Origin: Legionella steigerwaltii
GTDB lineage: Bacteria > Pseudomonadota > Gammaproteobacteria > Legionellales > Legionellaceae
Assembly: GCF_001468065.1 (NCBI RefSeq)
Contig: NZ_LNYZ01000013.1
Span: forward strand, 301,108 to 365,107
DNA: 64,000 bases
Reading direction: 5' to 3'
In this document: in pieces, positions 18,635-27,703 of the stretch
How the letters are laid out: each line of letters opens with the position of its first letter
Numbering within the stretch: the first letter of the stretch is position 1
Notes under the pieces: generated by a model
The model's input: only the letters and a program-made list of their open reading frames with translations
Told to the model about the DNA's origin: nothing
Database searches by the model: none
Program-made: the position numbers and the translations under genes

Positions 18635-19469
18635 TTAATTTGACTCCTAAAGTTTCAATAATATGCCGGTTAATCTCGTTTTGCTTTAATCGATTTTTAT
18701 TCTCAATAGTTCGCAATGTGGGATGCTCCCAATGCGATATGGTCCGTTTAATAAAACTTTTATAATGAGCAGGTTCTGTTCGCTCCCCAGTTATATCAGC
18801 TCCTATAATCCTATATTGAGCTAACAAAGTTAACATTTCAAAAAAATCAGTTATTTTTAGTATGCCTTGATCCCAATCAGTTTCAATTTCTTGAGCTGAG
18901 AGAACATCTTTATCGACACTAATATAAATCGGTAAATTCGTATCAATTTGATGTAAAACATTTTGATAACCTTTCATTCCTTGATTCTGCATATCTTGTG
19001 CTGAAAACGCAATGAAGTGTTTTTGTCGTACTAATTGATTTAAGCCTAATAGCCGATCAAACCAACTATACCCTTCCGTAGCACCAATATGAAGAATCTG
19101 TTTGCATTGTGGCAGCTGCGCGGCAGTATAAAGCCAATTACCACAATGAAACTTAGGGGGCATAAAACTACAATCAGTATGATTATCAAATACAACTAAA
19201 TTAAATGGCTCTTTAATTCGTTCTAAAAAAAAATAAGAAAGGTGATGAAAATCCCCAGAGCCTAATAATGTAATCAATGGTGTCTTGATGTCTAAATTGT
19301 TAATCAGCTCACGAAAAATATGAACGCTTTTATTTGTTGTATAAAAACGCAGTGAATCTTCATATTTAGATAGATCAATTTGGTACAAAGTATCATTAAC
19401 CATTAGCGATTTCGACGGCTGTTGATGCTCGGATTCTATACATAAAATCTGCATAAAATTTATTTCCAT
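18621..19469 (-). CDS. Arginase/agmatinase-family hydrolase
   Basis: 282 residues from the ATG at 19469; a GTG one codon earlier and an ATG five codons later are alternatives. Metal-binding motifs of ureohydrolases are present in variant form: GSGDFHHLS (for GGDHS), VFDNHTDCS (for DAHxD) and ISVDKDVL (for SxDxD). All six metal ligands can be placed. The usual DP after the last motif is missing, and the rest is diverged, so the substrate may be a guanidine other than arginine or agmatine. It is the second gene of the TyrA-SMR-GNAT-SMR operon. A role in hydrolysing a guanidino group during synthesis of a small molecule is inference. Confidence 0.78.
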   Translation of the reverse strand: MEINFMQILCIESEHQQPSKSLMVNDTLYQIDLSKYEDSLRFYTTNKSVHIFRELINNLDIKTPLITLLGSGDFHHLSYFFLERIKEPFNLVVFDNHTDCSFMPPKFHCGNWLYTAAQLPQCKQILHIGATEGYSWFDRLLGLNQLVRQKHFIAFSAQDMQNQGMKGYQNVLHQIDTNLPIYISVDKDVLSAQEIETDWDQGILKITDFFEMLTLLAQYRIIGADITGERTEPAHYKSFIKRTISHWEHPTLRTIENKNRLKQNEINRHIIETLGVKLNDGT

Positions 19470-19564
19470 CACTTAAAGCTGATACCATTGAGTATAGACT
19501 CTAATTATATGGCAGCGTCAACACCTCCTTTCTTAACAGTTCGAGATCAAACATGAAACTTTCC

Positions 19565-20281
19565 TCATTCAAAGTATTTATTGACATTCACTAATTGACT
19601 GATCAATTTTTGCCGTACTTCTCTTGTGTAAGGGTTATAGTGGTGCATATCAAAAAATAATTGCCATGTATCATTTGCAACCATGCCATTAATATTTAAT
19701 AGAGCATTAAAATCAGGAGTTGCTAGTTCTTGTTGATGTAAATTAAGTGCTTGTAATCCTCGTCCTAAGAAATGAACTAATCCTTGAGAGTGCGCCATTT
19801 GTTCATCATGCTCATCTGGAGTCGTTATCAGTGGAATGAGCCCCATTTTTTTAAAAATACTGTGCAGTTGCTCATGTTCATCTTGAGGAGGTGTTAAGGG
19901 ACAAATCACAATTTTATGATTCATTAATCCACCGCTTTTCTTTACAGAATCCGGTCCAAACAAAGGGTGTGTGGCAAGAAGAGGCTGCGATGGTGAAAAC
20001 ACTCTTTTCATTACCTTTACAGGATGTATCTTAACGGAACAACAATCTACAACTAAAGAGGTTGGCTTTAATACCCTTTTAATTTCCATACAACTTGTTT
20101 CAAATTCAGAAATAGGTACTAGAACAAAAACAACATCTGCTTGGGCTACTTCCTCCAAACAAGTAAATTTTATTGATGAATCAGAAGTCTTTTTGTCATA
20201 AACTAAAACATCACCAAATGATAAAAGGGCATGAGCCCATAACTGACCAAATCGACCAAACCCTACTATTCCAAATTTCAT
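19565..20281 (-). CDS. Prephenate/arogenate dehydrogenase-like (TyrA family)
   Basis: 238 residues, shorter than most bacterial TyrA (~280-370). It shows a Rossmann start GIVGFGRFGQLWA, DCCSVKIHPVKVM, and the TyrA active-site block LLATHPLFGPDS with its His, close to plant-type arogenate dehydrogenases. The C-terminal regulatory domain is absent. It starts the operon with the arginase-like gene (95-bp gap to its start). The reaction would be oxidative decarboxylation of prephenate or arogenate toward tyrosine. Here it may feed a tyrosine-like precursor into a special pathway, or be a second housekeeping copy. Confidence 0.78.
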   Translation of the reverse strand: MKFGIVGFGRFGQLWAHALLSFGDVLVYDKKTSDSSIKFTCLEEVAQADVVFVLVPISEFETSCMEIKRVLKPTSLVVDCCSVKIHPVKVMKRVFSPSQPLLATHPLFGPDSVKKSGGLMNHKIVICPLTPPQDEHEQLHSIFKKMGLIPLITTPDEHDEQMAHSQGLVHFLGRGLQALNLHQQELATPDFNALLNINGMVANDTWQLFFDMHHYNPYTREVRQKLISQLVNVNKYFE

Positions 20282-20476
20282 AAACCACCCTATTTCTTAC
20301 TATGCCAAAGCGATTAAATGGTGTCTTAGATATATATCCCTAAACGAACTCTTTTCAGTTATAAAGATCTAATTAATTAGATTGTAACAGTCGAAAATTA
20401 GTCAAATATTAATCAATGTACGTAAATTTATCATAACCTGTATAATAAAAATCATAGATGGCTCAATCTATGCTTG

Positions 20477-20911
20477 CTAAAAATCACGCCACAATACTGC
20501 TGACAGAATTCCTTCATTTTGAAATACTTGGATTACATCAGTTATTGAGCTTATTTTGACATCATTAACTACAAGCTGGTAAACCAGCCGTCTTCCGCTT
20601 GTAGCATCAATATAACCGAAGAATGCTTGGCTTTTTAATACAAGATCTTGCTTTGTTTCTTGTAAAAAAGTTCCAGTTTTTGCATGAACTTTTCCAGTCG
20701 CTCCCAAAAGACTAGGGTTCGTTTGAAACTCAGTGACTGTTGCCAGTGAACCATCAACTCCTAATATAGGAAGTGCATCAAAAAATACTGGAAAAACAGG
20801 AAGATGGGAGGTTATAGTTACCATTGTGTCACAACAAAATTGGTTGCCAAGGTATCTCCTCCACCACTGCCGTCTATAAAATGGAATTCGTTATCGTAAT
20901 AAATATTCATC
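20477..20911 (-). pseudogene. Decayed D-alanyl-D-alanine carboxypeptidase (S13/DacB-type), C-terminal remnant
   Basis: The intact 115-residue frame (20477-20824) covers only the C-terminal end of an S13 penicillin-binding protein: LGVDGSLAT and GKVHAKTGTF, the last with the KTG box. Just upstream a different frame reads FHFIDGSGGGDTLATN, the expected preceding motif, then stops at TGG-TAA, so a frameshift lies near 20822. Catalytic SxxK and SxN parts are missing. Further upstream (to about 21300) scattered broken frames show no clear homology. The product is not functional as a carboxypeptidase. Confidence 0.72.
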
Positions 20912-21322
20912 GGATATTAATTGGAGATAACGTCCAATTAAATCATAATACATGTATCCCCAATGACAGATAGGGGTTTCATTGAAAAACGGATGATAGA
21001 GATCAGCCAACCATCCCGTATACATTTTCATTCTGGAAAATTGGCGCGCATAGTTAAAATACCTTTTATATTCTACTCAAATTATAGTTCAAGAGAATAG
21101 ACAAACTACTTTGCATTTAGATAGTCGGGAAGATTCCAACAAGCGGCTTGCTCCTCAATGGAACTCATTAATATCAATTTTTTGTAAGCCTTTTCTTGGG
21201 AGCCATTGGTTTATTTAAGGTGAGTCAATAATTCAGAAAAGTTAAAAAACGAGTTGAATTAGCTTGCACCATATATCCAAGAGGATTGGTTCATGCATGC
21301 CAGTACTAACAAATGAGTCCGA
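20912..21322. other. Gene remnants, no intact gene
   Basis: Minus-strand frames such as the one containing KMYTGWLADLYHPFF (about 20960-21060) and one containing SSIEEQAACWNLPDYL (about 21120-21180) look coding but are broken by stops. They may be debris of the carboxypeptidase gene or of a second lost gene. No RNA gene or repeat is visible. Confidence 0.4.
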
Positions 21323-22408
21323 TTAAGGACTCATTCCATTAAATACCGCTCCGATTTGATAAATATAATTAAAACCATCTTCAACATCCGGTAATAATTC
21401 ACCTCCATTTCCCAATTCATTCCATGCGTAGATCATTATCATTTTTTGACCGTCAATTTGCATCGTTGGATTTTGATCCACAAAGTTTTTAGCCAATTGC
21501 AATTGTTGGTTAAAAATGCCAGGTGAACGATTAATGAAATAAGGAGCCTTTAAATTATCCCATGCACGCGGATCATATCCTTGGACAACTACTGGAGTAT
21601 AAGGAATGGAACTATAGGTTTTAAACAAGTTCCACAATTGGGGCAGTAACGTCAAATAACGACTATATTGAGTAGGCCCTGCTGGCAATGCTGCATTGTT
21701 ATAGTTATAAGCAAAATAAAAATCAAAACCGAGTTCAGAAAGAGATTTAATATTGCTACCATCACTATCTGGATTGACTAATCCCCCACCCAAAATCAAA
21801 CCAGGGAAACCTGCTTTTGCCACTTCTTGTCTTAAATCGCTTAGAGCGGCTTTAACATTGGCTACACTACCCCACTCAGAAGTCAAAGAAGAAGCTCTGA
21901 AAATAAAAAATACAGGCTTGCCATTTATTTTTAAATATTGTGGATCTTGAAAATAAGTAATCCATTTCGCGACTGATTCTTGCCACTCAGATTGAGTTTT
22001 AATACCAAAATAATCGTCGTTGGTATACATGACTGAAAATTGCATTAGATGTTTGTATTGTGATGTCTGAAAAAATTTAACACCGTTATTAAGATTTTCT
22101 TCTGCACCTGGATAACGCGAAGGTCTATCGGTATACCAATCAAAAGTAAAAAAACCAACATGGCCGAGCGTCGCTAAGATAATTTCATTATCTACTTCAG
22201 ATTGTTGATCATCATACCAACCAATAAGAGGTTGTCTACCCGGATAATAAGGTCGCCAATCCACTCCATTCACTACGTAATGCCCAGGAACTGGTTTTTC
22301 CCACCATCCTGACCAATAAAAGGTACCGATTAAGTAATTAGCGAAACATAAGCTACTGACACACGATGCAAATAAAATTATCAGTAATTTGAAAATAGGT
22401 TTAACCAT
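21323..22408 (-). CDS. Exported GH99/WbsX-like TIM-barrel protein
   Basis: 361 residues from the ATG at 22408 with GGGAG upstream; a longer frame to 22459 is not supported. A signal peptide ends near LCFA. The mature protein has motifs of the GH99-like/WbsX domain: GTFYWSGWW, PLIGWYDD, FFTFDWYTD, INGKPVFFIF and a late IYAWNELGNGGEL that fits a catalytic-face Glu. Family members act on or build complex glycans. The export signal suggests a periplasmic or secreted glycosidase rather than a cytosolic O-antigen enzyme. It appears to be a single-gene unit beside decayed DNA. Confidence 0.74.
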   Translation of the reverse strand: MVKPIFKLLIILFASCVSSLCFANYLIGTFYWSGWWEKPVPGHYVVNGVDWRPYYPGRQPLIGWYDDQQSEVDNEIILATLGHVGFFTFDWYTDRPSRYPGAEENLNNGVKFFQTSQYKHLMQFSVMYTNDDYFGIKTQSEWQESVAKWITYFQDPQYLKINGKPVFFIFRASSLTSEWGSVANVKAALSDLRQEVAKAGFPGLILGGGLVNPDSDGSNIKSLSELGFDFYFAYNYNNAALPAGPTQYSRYLTLLPQLWNLFKTYSSIPYTPVVVQGYDPRAWDNLKAPYFINRSPGIFNQQLQLAKNFVDQNPTMQIDGQKMIMIYAWNELGNGGELLPDVEDGFNYIYQIGAVFNGMSP

Positions 22409-22653
22409 AATTATCTCCCTTAATATAATGGTTGGGCACAAGGTCTGGCCATGGTCCACGCTCCGTCATTTGTAATCTATTGGATCAAGTCCCATCGCTG
22501 GTAATTCTTTCTTGATGATATCTGTAACAACTAACAATCTATCAAAAAGATTAATGTCGGGCCAAGACCAACCTTTCTAGACATAGGGGGTTAATCTATA
22601 CTTTCTATAATCATAAAGGGTAGAAAATTCTATATTTGACAAAGGAATCTAAA

Positions 22654-23091
22654 ATGTCTATTTCAAAGAAACCGCTTCAGATCGATATACCGGTGAAGCT
22701 CACAGAGGTAAAAGCAGTATTCAGCGTTGCCTCCTTGGCCTTCGAAGGCGATCTACCGGCAGCGCTTTTCCATATTCAGCTCATTGAAAATGACTTCTCC
22801 GATTGGGGGGCTAAATCAGAAGTAATCGTTGTCTTTCACACGAACGCAGGCCATGTGACGTTGAACGACGAAACTTATAACACTGAACGAAATATCGCGA
22901 CGGGTAATCCCTACAAAGAACTGATTGCCGACCTGATAAAGCGCGGCGTACAAGTCGAGCTGTGTGGCGCCACAGCAAAAGCTCATAACTGGGTAAATAC
23001 AGATTTGCTTCCCGGGATCAAAGTCACCACTGATGCCATGGCAAGATTGATACAGCTCGTTCAAGAAGGGTTTGTAAAGATCACAGAGTAA
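22654..23091 (+). CDS. DsrE/DsrF-like small protein, possibly acquired
   Basis: 145 residues from the ATG at 22654, with AAGGAATC upstream; a TTG at 22636 is less likely. It fits the DsrE-like alpha/beta fold: N-terminal strand with LTEVKAVFSVASLAF, a long segment to IADLIKRGVQVELCG (Cys104, the usual position of the reactive or structural Cys), and a final TDAMARLIQLVQEGF. DsrE-type proteins serve in sulfur relay or have unknown roles. The gene's base composition (about half G+C in the stretch I counted) is well above that of its AT-rich neighbours, and its codon use differs, which suggests recent transfer. Confidence 0.68.
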   Translation: MSISKKPLQIDIPVKLTEVKAVFSVASLAFEGDLPAALFHIQLIENDFSDWGAKSEVIVVFHTNAGHVTLNDETYNTERNIATGNPYKELIADLIKRGVQVELCGATAKAHNWVNTDLLPGIKVTTDAMARLIQLVQEGFVKITE

Positions 23092-23126
23092 AATCAAAGC
23101 AGGCGTATGCTTAACAACCTACCTTG

Positions 23127-23606
23127 CTATTCACGCCCTAGAAGTCTGTTGATGATGGCCATGGCTTGATTGTCACAAAGGATGGCATCAGCTTCAGGTT
23201 GAGTAGCACAACCTATATTGTGACAAACCTCCTGAGAAGCTAGAGTATCCAGGCACAATTTTACTCCTCTCTGAATCAATGAAATGGTCTGAGCCAAATT
23301 CTGATCATGCTCATGATTCGTCACTCCTTTATATTGATCGACTAATTCAGCCAATCCTTTCAATACGTGTTGGCGTACAGTTTGATGTTGTGCCCGTAAT
23401 TTACATAGATCTTTCGCTAAATCATGATTTTCATTATCGGTCATCACCTCATTGGTATCCTCAATACATTGAGCAAGATCCAATCTGATTTTATCATTAT
23501 CAGCAGGAATAATTGGGTTATCGGGTCCGTTGTATGCATGATTATCTGCAAAGGTCACCGTAGCTACACTTAAAAAAACAAATGCGGTTAATGCCGGGAT
23601 ATTCAT
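23127..23606 (-). CDS. Small exported cysteine-containing protein of unknown function
   Basis: 159 residues from the ATG at 23606, preceded by AAGGAA. A signal peptide (NIPALTAFVFLSVATVTFA) is followed by an acidic, helical mature region with cysteines in AQCIEDT, LCKLRAQ, LCLDTL, EVCHNIGCA and LCDNQA that could form disulfide bonds. I recognise no family. It lies convergent to the DsrE-like gene. Confidence 0.58.
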   Translation of the reverse strand: MNIPALTAFVFLSVATVTFADNHAYNGPDNPIIPADNDKIRLDLAQCIEDTNEVMTDNENHDLAKDLCKLRAQHQTVRQHVLKGLAELVDQYKGVTNHEHDQNLAQTISLIQRGVKLCLDTLASQEVCHNIGCATQPEADAILCDNQAMAIINRLLGRE

Positions 23607-23816
23607 GGTATTCCTTAATGATATTACGTCCAATGTAGGTATTATTTAAATGATAGACTGGAAATATACTTTTGGCTCACATGCACCTTGTTCCTTTATG
23701 AATATCATTTTTTAGTCAAAAAAATCCGTACTATAATTAGTCATATTAATAAATTTTTAATTAACATCTGCATCCTTATAGGTGTTATGCACCTTCAAAA
23801 TAAATTTGAGAAGATA

Positions 23817-26800
23817 ATGGCAAATATTAATTTAATCAATCAAATGATTGGATTTATAATAACAGAATACGATGCAAGCCAACCTCAAAAATTTCAAGAG
23901 GCGCTTTATACAGTCACCAAAAAATCAGATTTCAATCGTAGAGTACCTAAAGAATTAATAAAAGAAATTGCAGATTTAAAAAATGGAAATTATAAACCTG
24001 GACAGCTGTTTAAAGAATTAAAAGCAACAATTACTCATCATTCAATTAATTTTAAAGTAGGTGATTATGGATTTGATGAGCAGCTATATGCTGAACTATT
24101 AGCATTTTGTAAATTAGCATGCTTTATGGAGGGGGGGACCTATCCAGAAATCTATGCCTACAAACTGGCTATTATCTTTGGTGATAAAGATAAGGCTTTT
24201 GCTTATCTTAATGGGCACTACAAACAAAGCCAAGCACAAAGACCTTTGCAGGAGGCCTGTTTCTTTGATTTGCCGGAGGATGATGATTGGGATCTTCTTA
24301 CATGGCGGAAGATATTTGCAGAGCAAATGCAAAATAGAGCATTTATTAAAAGTGGCGTGATCACTCATGCAGGTGCAGTTCAGCATGAACTAGTTACAAA
24401 TCAGGACAACAACATTGCCTTGGCTTATGACCAAGACATCGTAACCTCCTTTCAGGAACTTCAAGAAAAAAAAGACGTTAATCAAAAAGAATACAGACAA
24501 ATAGAAGGCCAAATCATTGAAATCAGAAAAAAGATGAATGCGGCAACGAAGGAGGCTAAATCGGAAAACATTATTGAGGGGTTAAAAAAAACTCTTAAGG
24601 AAAAACAAAACGCACTCACAACATTAAAAAATCAAGGCAGATTAATTGAGAAACAATTAAATAGTATCCGTGATCAGCATCCCCTTTTGGAAGAAGTGAA
24701 AGTAGCTAAACTAATTGAAACCGCTTTAAACCTAAAATATAAAAATGCAGCACAAGATAAAGATGCCGCACGTTTATTTCATCAATATGGAATTTCCCAA
24801 TATATTTTTGATGATTACCTCTCACTTAAAAGTAAAGCAAAAAGCAGTGACGAACATATTCCTCCAATATTCGTTGACGGCAAAGATTTTGATTGTCCTG
24901 GATACTATATGATTAAACTAAAAGAGGATGATCCTAAAGGCCCAGTATTGGGCTATATCACCGGATGTTGTCAATCGCTAGGAAGTAATGGAGATGCTTG
25001 TGCACGACATGGTGTTACCAGCGAACAAGGAGGATTTTATGTTCTTTGCAAAGGAAAACCACCTCATGATGGGGATTCAAGAGCGGTATCACCTAAGGAT
25101 ATCATCGCGCAATCTTGGGCTTGGGGTGGTGAGGGTAATGTTTTAGTTTTTGATTCTGTGGAGTCACAGAACAATATTAGATCTGTAAGAAAAAACCAAA
25201 TAATCATTTCTAAAATGTATGCTGCTTTAGCTTTGAGATTAATTGAGAAAGGTAAAAGCGCAGTCAATGTCGGAGTGGGCGGTTTTGCAGCTACCCCATC
25301 AGTCGTTGGTTATTCTATAAATGAGCAGGAAGAAAGTGTTTTGCCTGTTGATCATAGGGGATATCAAGACTCAGCTGTCCAAAGAATATTAGCTCATAGT
25401 GAATATCCCTTATATTCTGAATTTTTTATTCATACAGATGAAGCCATATCTAAATATTTTGCATTCCCTCCCGAAAAAAAGGCGAGGTACGATGTGAAAA
25501 ATATAATGCAAATTTTACTCAAAATTGCAAATCCCGAACAAATGGAGCATTTTTTAGAAGGGTTACGTCAAGAAAATCTAGATATATCAGCGTTCTTAAA
25601 AGAAAATAGTAGTCTCGTAGATTGTGCTGAATTTGGTAACGCTGAATTAATTTCTTTATTAATTAAGTATGGGGCTGATGTTCATTCAAGAACCAATTTA
25701 GGCGTGGTAGCATTACATAGAGGAGTTAGAGGTCCAGGTGGTGCCGAATTAGTCACTGCGTTATTAAACCATGGTGCAGATATTTTTGCTGTTGATGATC
25801 AAGACCAAACAGTTTTGGAATTAGAACCGTATGATGTGGGGTCTATTTTTCCAATTTTAGATGTTTGGTACAAAAAAATTAAATCCGGTGATTTAGACAT
25901 TAATCATGCTGATCATCATGGAAATACCCTGTTGATGTATGCTGCCAGTTTTGGCGCACATCATTTAATGAGGGAGTTACTAAAGAAAGGCAGTGGAATC
26001 AATATTGATCAAGTAAATGATCGAGGGGAAACTGCATTACATCATTCCGTATTACAGAATCAAAAAGAATCTCTTAAGCTCCTATCAAAGAAAGGAAGCG
26101 ATACCAGCATCCAAACTAAAAATAACGAAACAGCGTTACATCTAGCAGTAAAATCACATAATCAAGAACTTATCTCATTACTTGTTAGGAAAATGCCGAC
26201 ACTTTTGTCTGCTGGTACAGAAAATGAGAACATACTTGAATTTGCCGCTAAGCATCACTCGAAATATTACGATAATTTAAACTATTCGCGTCACATCCCT
26301 ACCTTGATTCGTGAATGGATGTCACAGATTAATAAAAGACGTCAGTCTGATATTGATGCGCAGGATAAAAAAGGAAATACCTTATTAATGTGGGCCATTG
26401 AATATAGTCCAACTGATGTTGCAGAACAATTGTTGGATTTAGGGGCAGATGCAACCCTTGTCAATGCCAAGAAAGAAACAGCTTTAATGCATGCTGTTGT
26501 ACATCAAAAAACGGACATTATTCCGAAATTAATTCATTGCGGTGCAGATATTTTTGCTGTTGATGAGCAAGGTAACTCCGCTTTAGATAAAATAACAAAT
26601 AATAACTTTTCTGTATTGACTCCTTTACTTGAGGAGTGGTCTCAAGGTGAGAAGAGACATAAAACCGATCTACACGGAAAAAATTTATTAATGTGGGCGG
26701 CACAGGCAGGTCGCCAAGAGATATTCTTGGATTTATTACAAGAAGGACTGATTGATATCAATGCAAAAGACGATAAAGGAAATACAGCATTGCATTATGC

Positions 26801-27623
26801 TGTAGCTTATGGTCGATATGATTTTGTAGTGGAATTGTTACAACGAGGCGCAAACGAGAAAGAGATTTCTGTAGATAATAAGATGCCGATTGATTGGGCT
26901 TACAGTAATAAATTAAACAAGATAGGAATTTATTTAATCGATTCATGGCTAGAAAAAGTACAAGAAAAGAAAGGCACATCAGAGGAAAAAGATCAATTAC
27001 TAATCTATGCAGTTAAATTTCAATATCAAAACGTAATCGATAAACTTATAGATCAAGGTATTGGTCCATTTACCAGTAAAGATCATTTTGGGAAAACAGC
27101 ATTAGATTATGCTGATGACGAAATGAGGAAAAAATTGTTATCAAAAGCAGCAGAGACTCTAAGTGACATCAATGCTCAAGACATCAATGGTAAAACAATA
27201 GTAATGCGGGCTATTGAAACCGTAGATGTGGCTTTAGTTCAAAAATTAATTGGACAAGGTGCTGATCTGTTCACAATTAAAGATAACTTAGGAAAAACAG
27301 CTTTTGATCACGCCATGGATAAACCCAGAGCGATCAGTCAAATATTTCCTATATTGATGGAACAATTGATTAAACAAAAAAACTTTGACATGAAAACTCC
27401 TTTCTTTCTTGGCCGAACTGCGTTGATGATGGCTTCCATGTATGCTTTCAATGAGTTTATACCCGCATTACTGGAACAAAATTCAGATGTTAATCAAAAA
27501 GACGACCAGGGATATACTGCCTTGGACCTCGCAGAAGAATATGAAGGAGATGATGAAACAAAAGATTTATTAACAAACTATAACATTGACCATCACATAA
27601 CACTCAATTTTAATTCAACATAA
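23817..27623 (+). CDS. Large ankyrin-repeat protein, probable Dot/Icm effector
   Basis: 1268 residues from the ATG at 23817 (GAGAAG upstream; earlier in-frame ATGs at 23688 and 23787 are weaker). Residues 1-~200 are unassigned. A Lys/Glu-rich coiled coil covers about 220-300. A compact Cys-containing domain near 345-560 holds GYITGCCQSLG, ARHGVTSEQGGFYVLC and IIAQSWAWGGEGNVLVFDS. I believe this domain recurs in other Legionella proteins, but I cannot name it. From ~600 to the C-terminus there are about a dozen ankyrin repeats (patterns like GNTLLMYAASFGAHHLMREL and TALHYAV), some degenerate. The size, the repeats and the absence of a signal peptide fit a host-directed effector. The target is unknown. 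Confidence 0.76.
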   Translation: MANINLINQMIGFIITEYDASQPQKFQEALYTVTKKSDFNRRVPKELIKEIADLKNGNYKPGQLFKELKATITHHSINFKVGDYGFDEQLYAELLAFCKLACFMEGGTYPEIYAYKLAIIFGDKDKAFAYLNGHYKQSQAQRPLQEACFFDLPEDDDWDLLTWRKIFAEQMQNRAFIKSGVITHAGAVQHELVTNQDNNIALAYDQDIVTSFQELQEKKDVNQKEYRQIEGQIIEIRKKMNAATKEAKSENIIEGLKKTLKEKQNALTTLKNQGRLIEKQLNSIRDQHPLLEEVKVAKLIETALNLKYKNAAQDKDAARLFHQYGISQYIFDDYLSLKSKAKSSDEHIPPIFVDGKDFDCPGYYMIKLKEDDPKGPVLGYITGCCQSLGSNGDACARHGVTSEQGGFYVLCKGKPPHDGDSRAVSPKDIIAQSWAWGGEGNVLVFDSVESQNNIRSVRKNQIIISKMYAALALRLIEKGKSAVNVGVGGFAATPSVVGYSINEQEESVLPVDHRGYQDSAVQRILAHSEYPLYSEFFIHTDEAISKYFAFPPEKKARYDVKNIMQILLKIANPEQMEHFLEGLRQENLDISAFLKENSSLVDCAEFGNAELISLLIKYGADVHSRTNLGVVALHRGVRGPGGAELVTALLNHGADIFAVDDQDQTVLELEPYDVGSIFPILDVWYKKIKSGDLDINHADHHGNTLLMYAASFGAHHLMRELLKKGSGINIDQVNDRGETALHHSVLQNQKESLKLLSKKGSDTSIQTKNNETALHLAVKSHNQELISLLVRKMPTLLSAGTENENILEFAAKHHSKYYDNLNYSRHIPTLIREWMSQINKRRQSDIDAQDKKGNTLLMWAIEYSPTDVAEQLLDLGADATLVNAKKETALMHAVVHQKTDIIPKLIHCGADIFAVDEQGNSALDKITNNNFSVLTPLLEEWSQGEKRHKTDLHGKNLLMWAAQAGRQEIFLDLLQEGLIDINAKDDKGNTALHYAVAYGRYDFVVELLQRGANEKEISVDNKMPIDWAYSNKLNKIGIYLIDSWLEKVQEKKGTSEEKDQLLIYAVKFQYQNVIDKLIDQGIGPFTSKDHFGKTALDYADDEMRKKLLSKAAETLSDINAQDINGKTIVMRAIETVDVALVQKLIGQGADLFTIKDNLGKTAFDHAMDKPRAISQIFPILMEQLIKQKNFDMKTPFFLGRTALMMASMYAFNEFIPALLEQNSDVNQKDDQGYTALDLAEEYEGDDETKDLLTNYNIDHHITLNFNST

Positions 27624-27703
27624 GGACTATTTAAATTGGATGGCCTATCCTGTTGTGCTGCGGAGATGATACCCATAGTTCCTGTTAACCCCGGGGGTAC
27701 CTA

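Noticed and set aside
23740..23775. AT-rich sequence resembling a PmrA-type box upstream of the ankyrin gene
   Set aside because: The match is weak in a very AT-rich region and could be chance.
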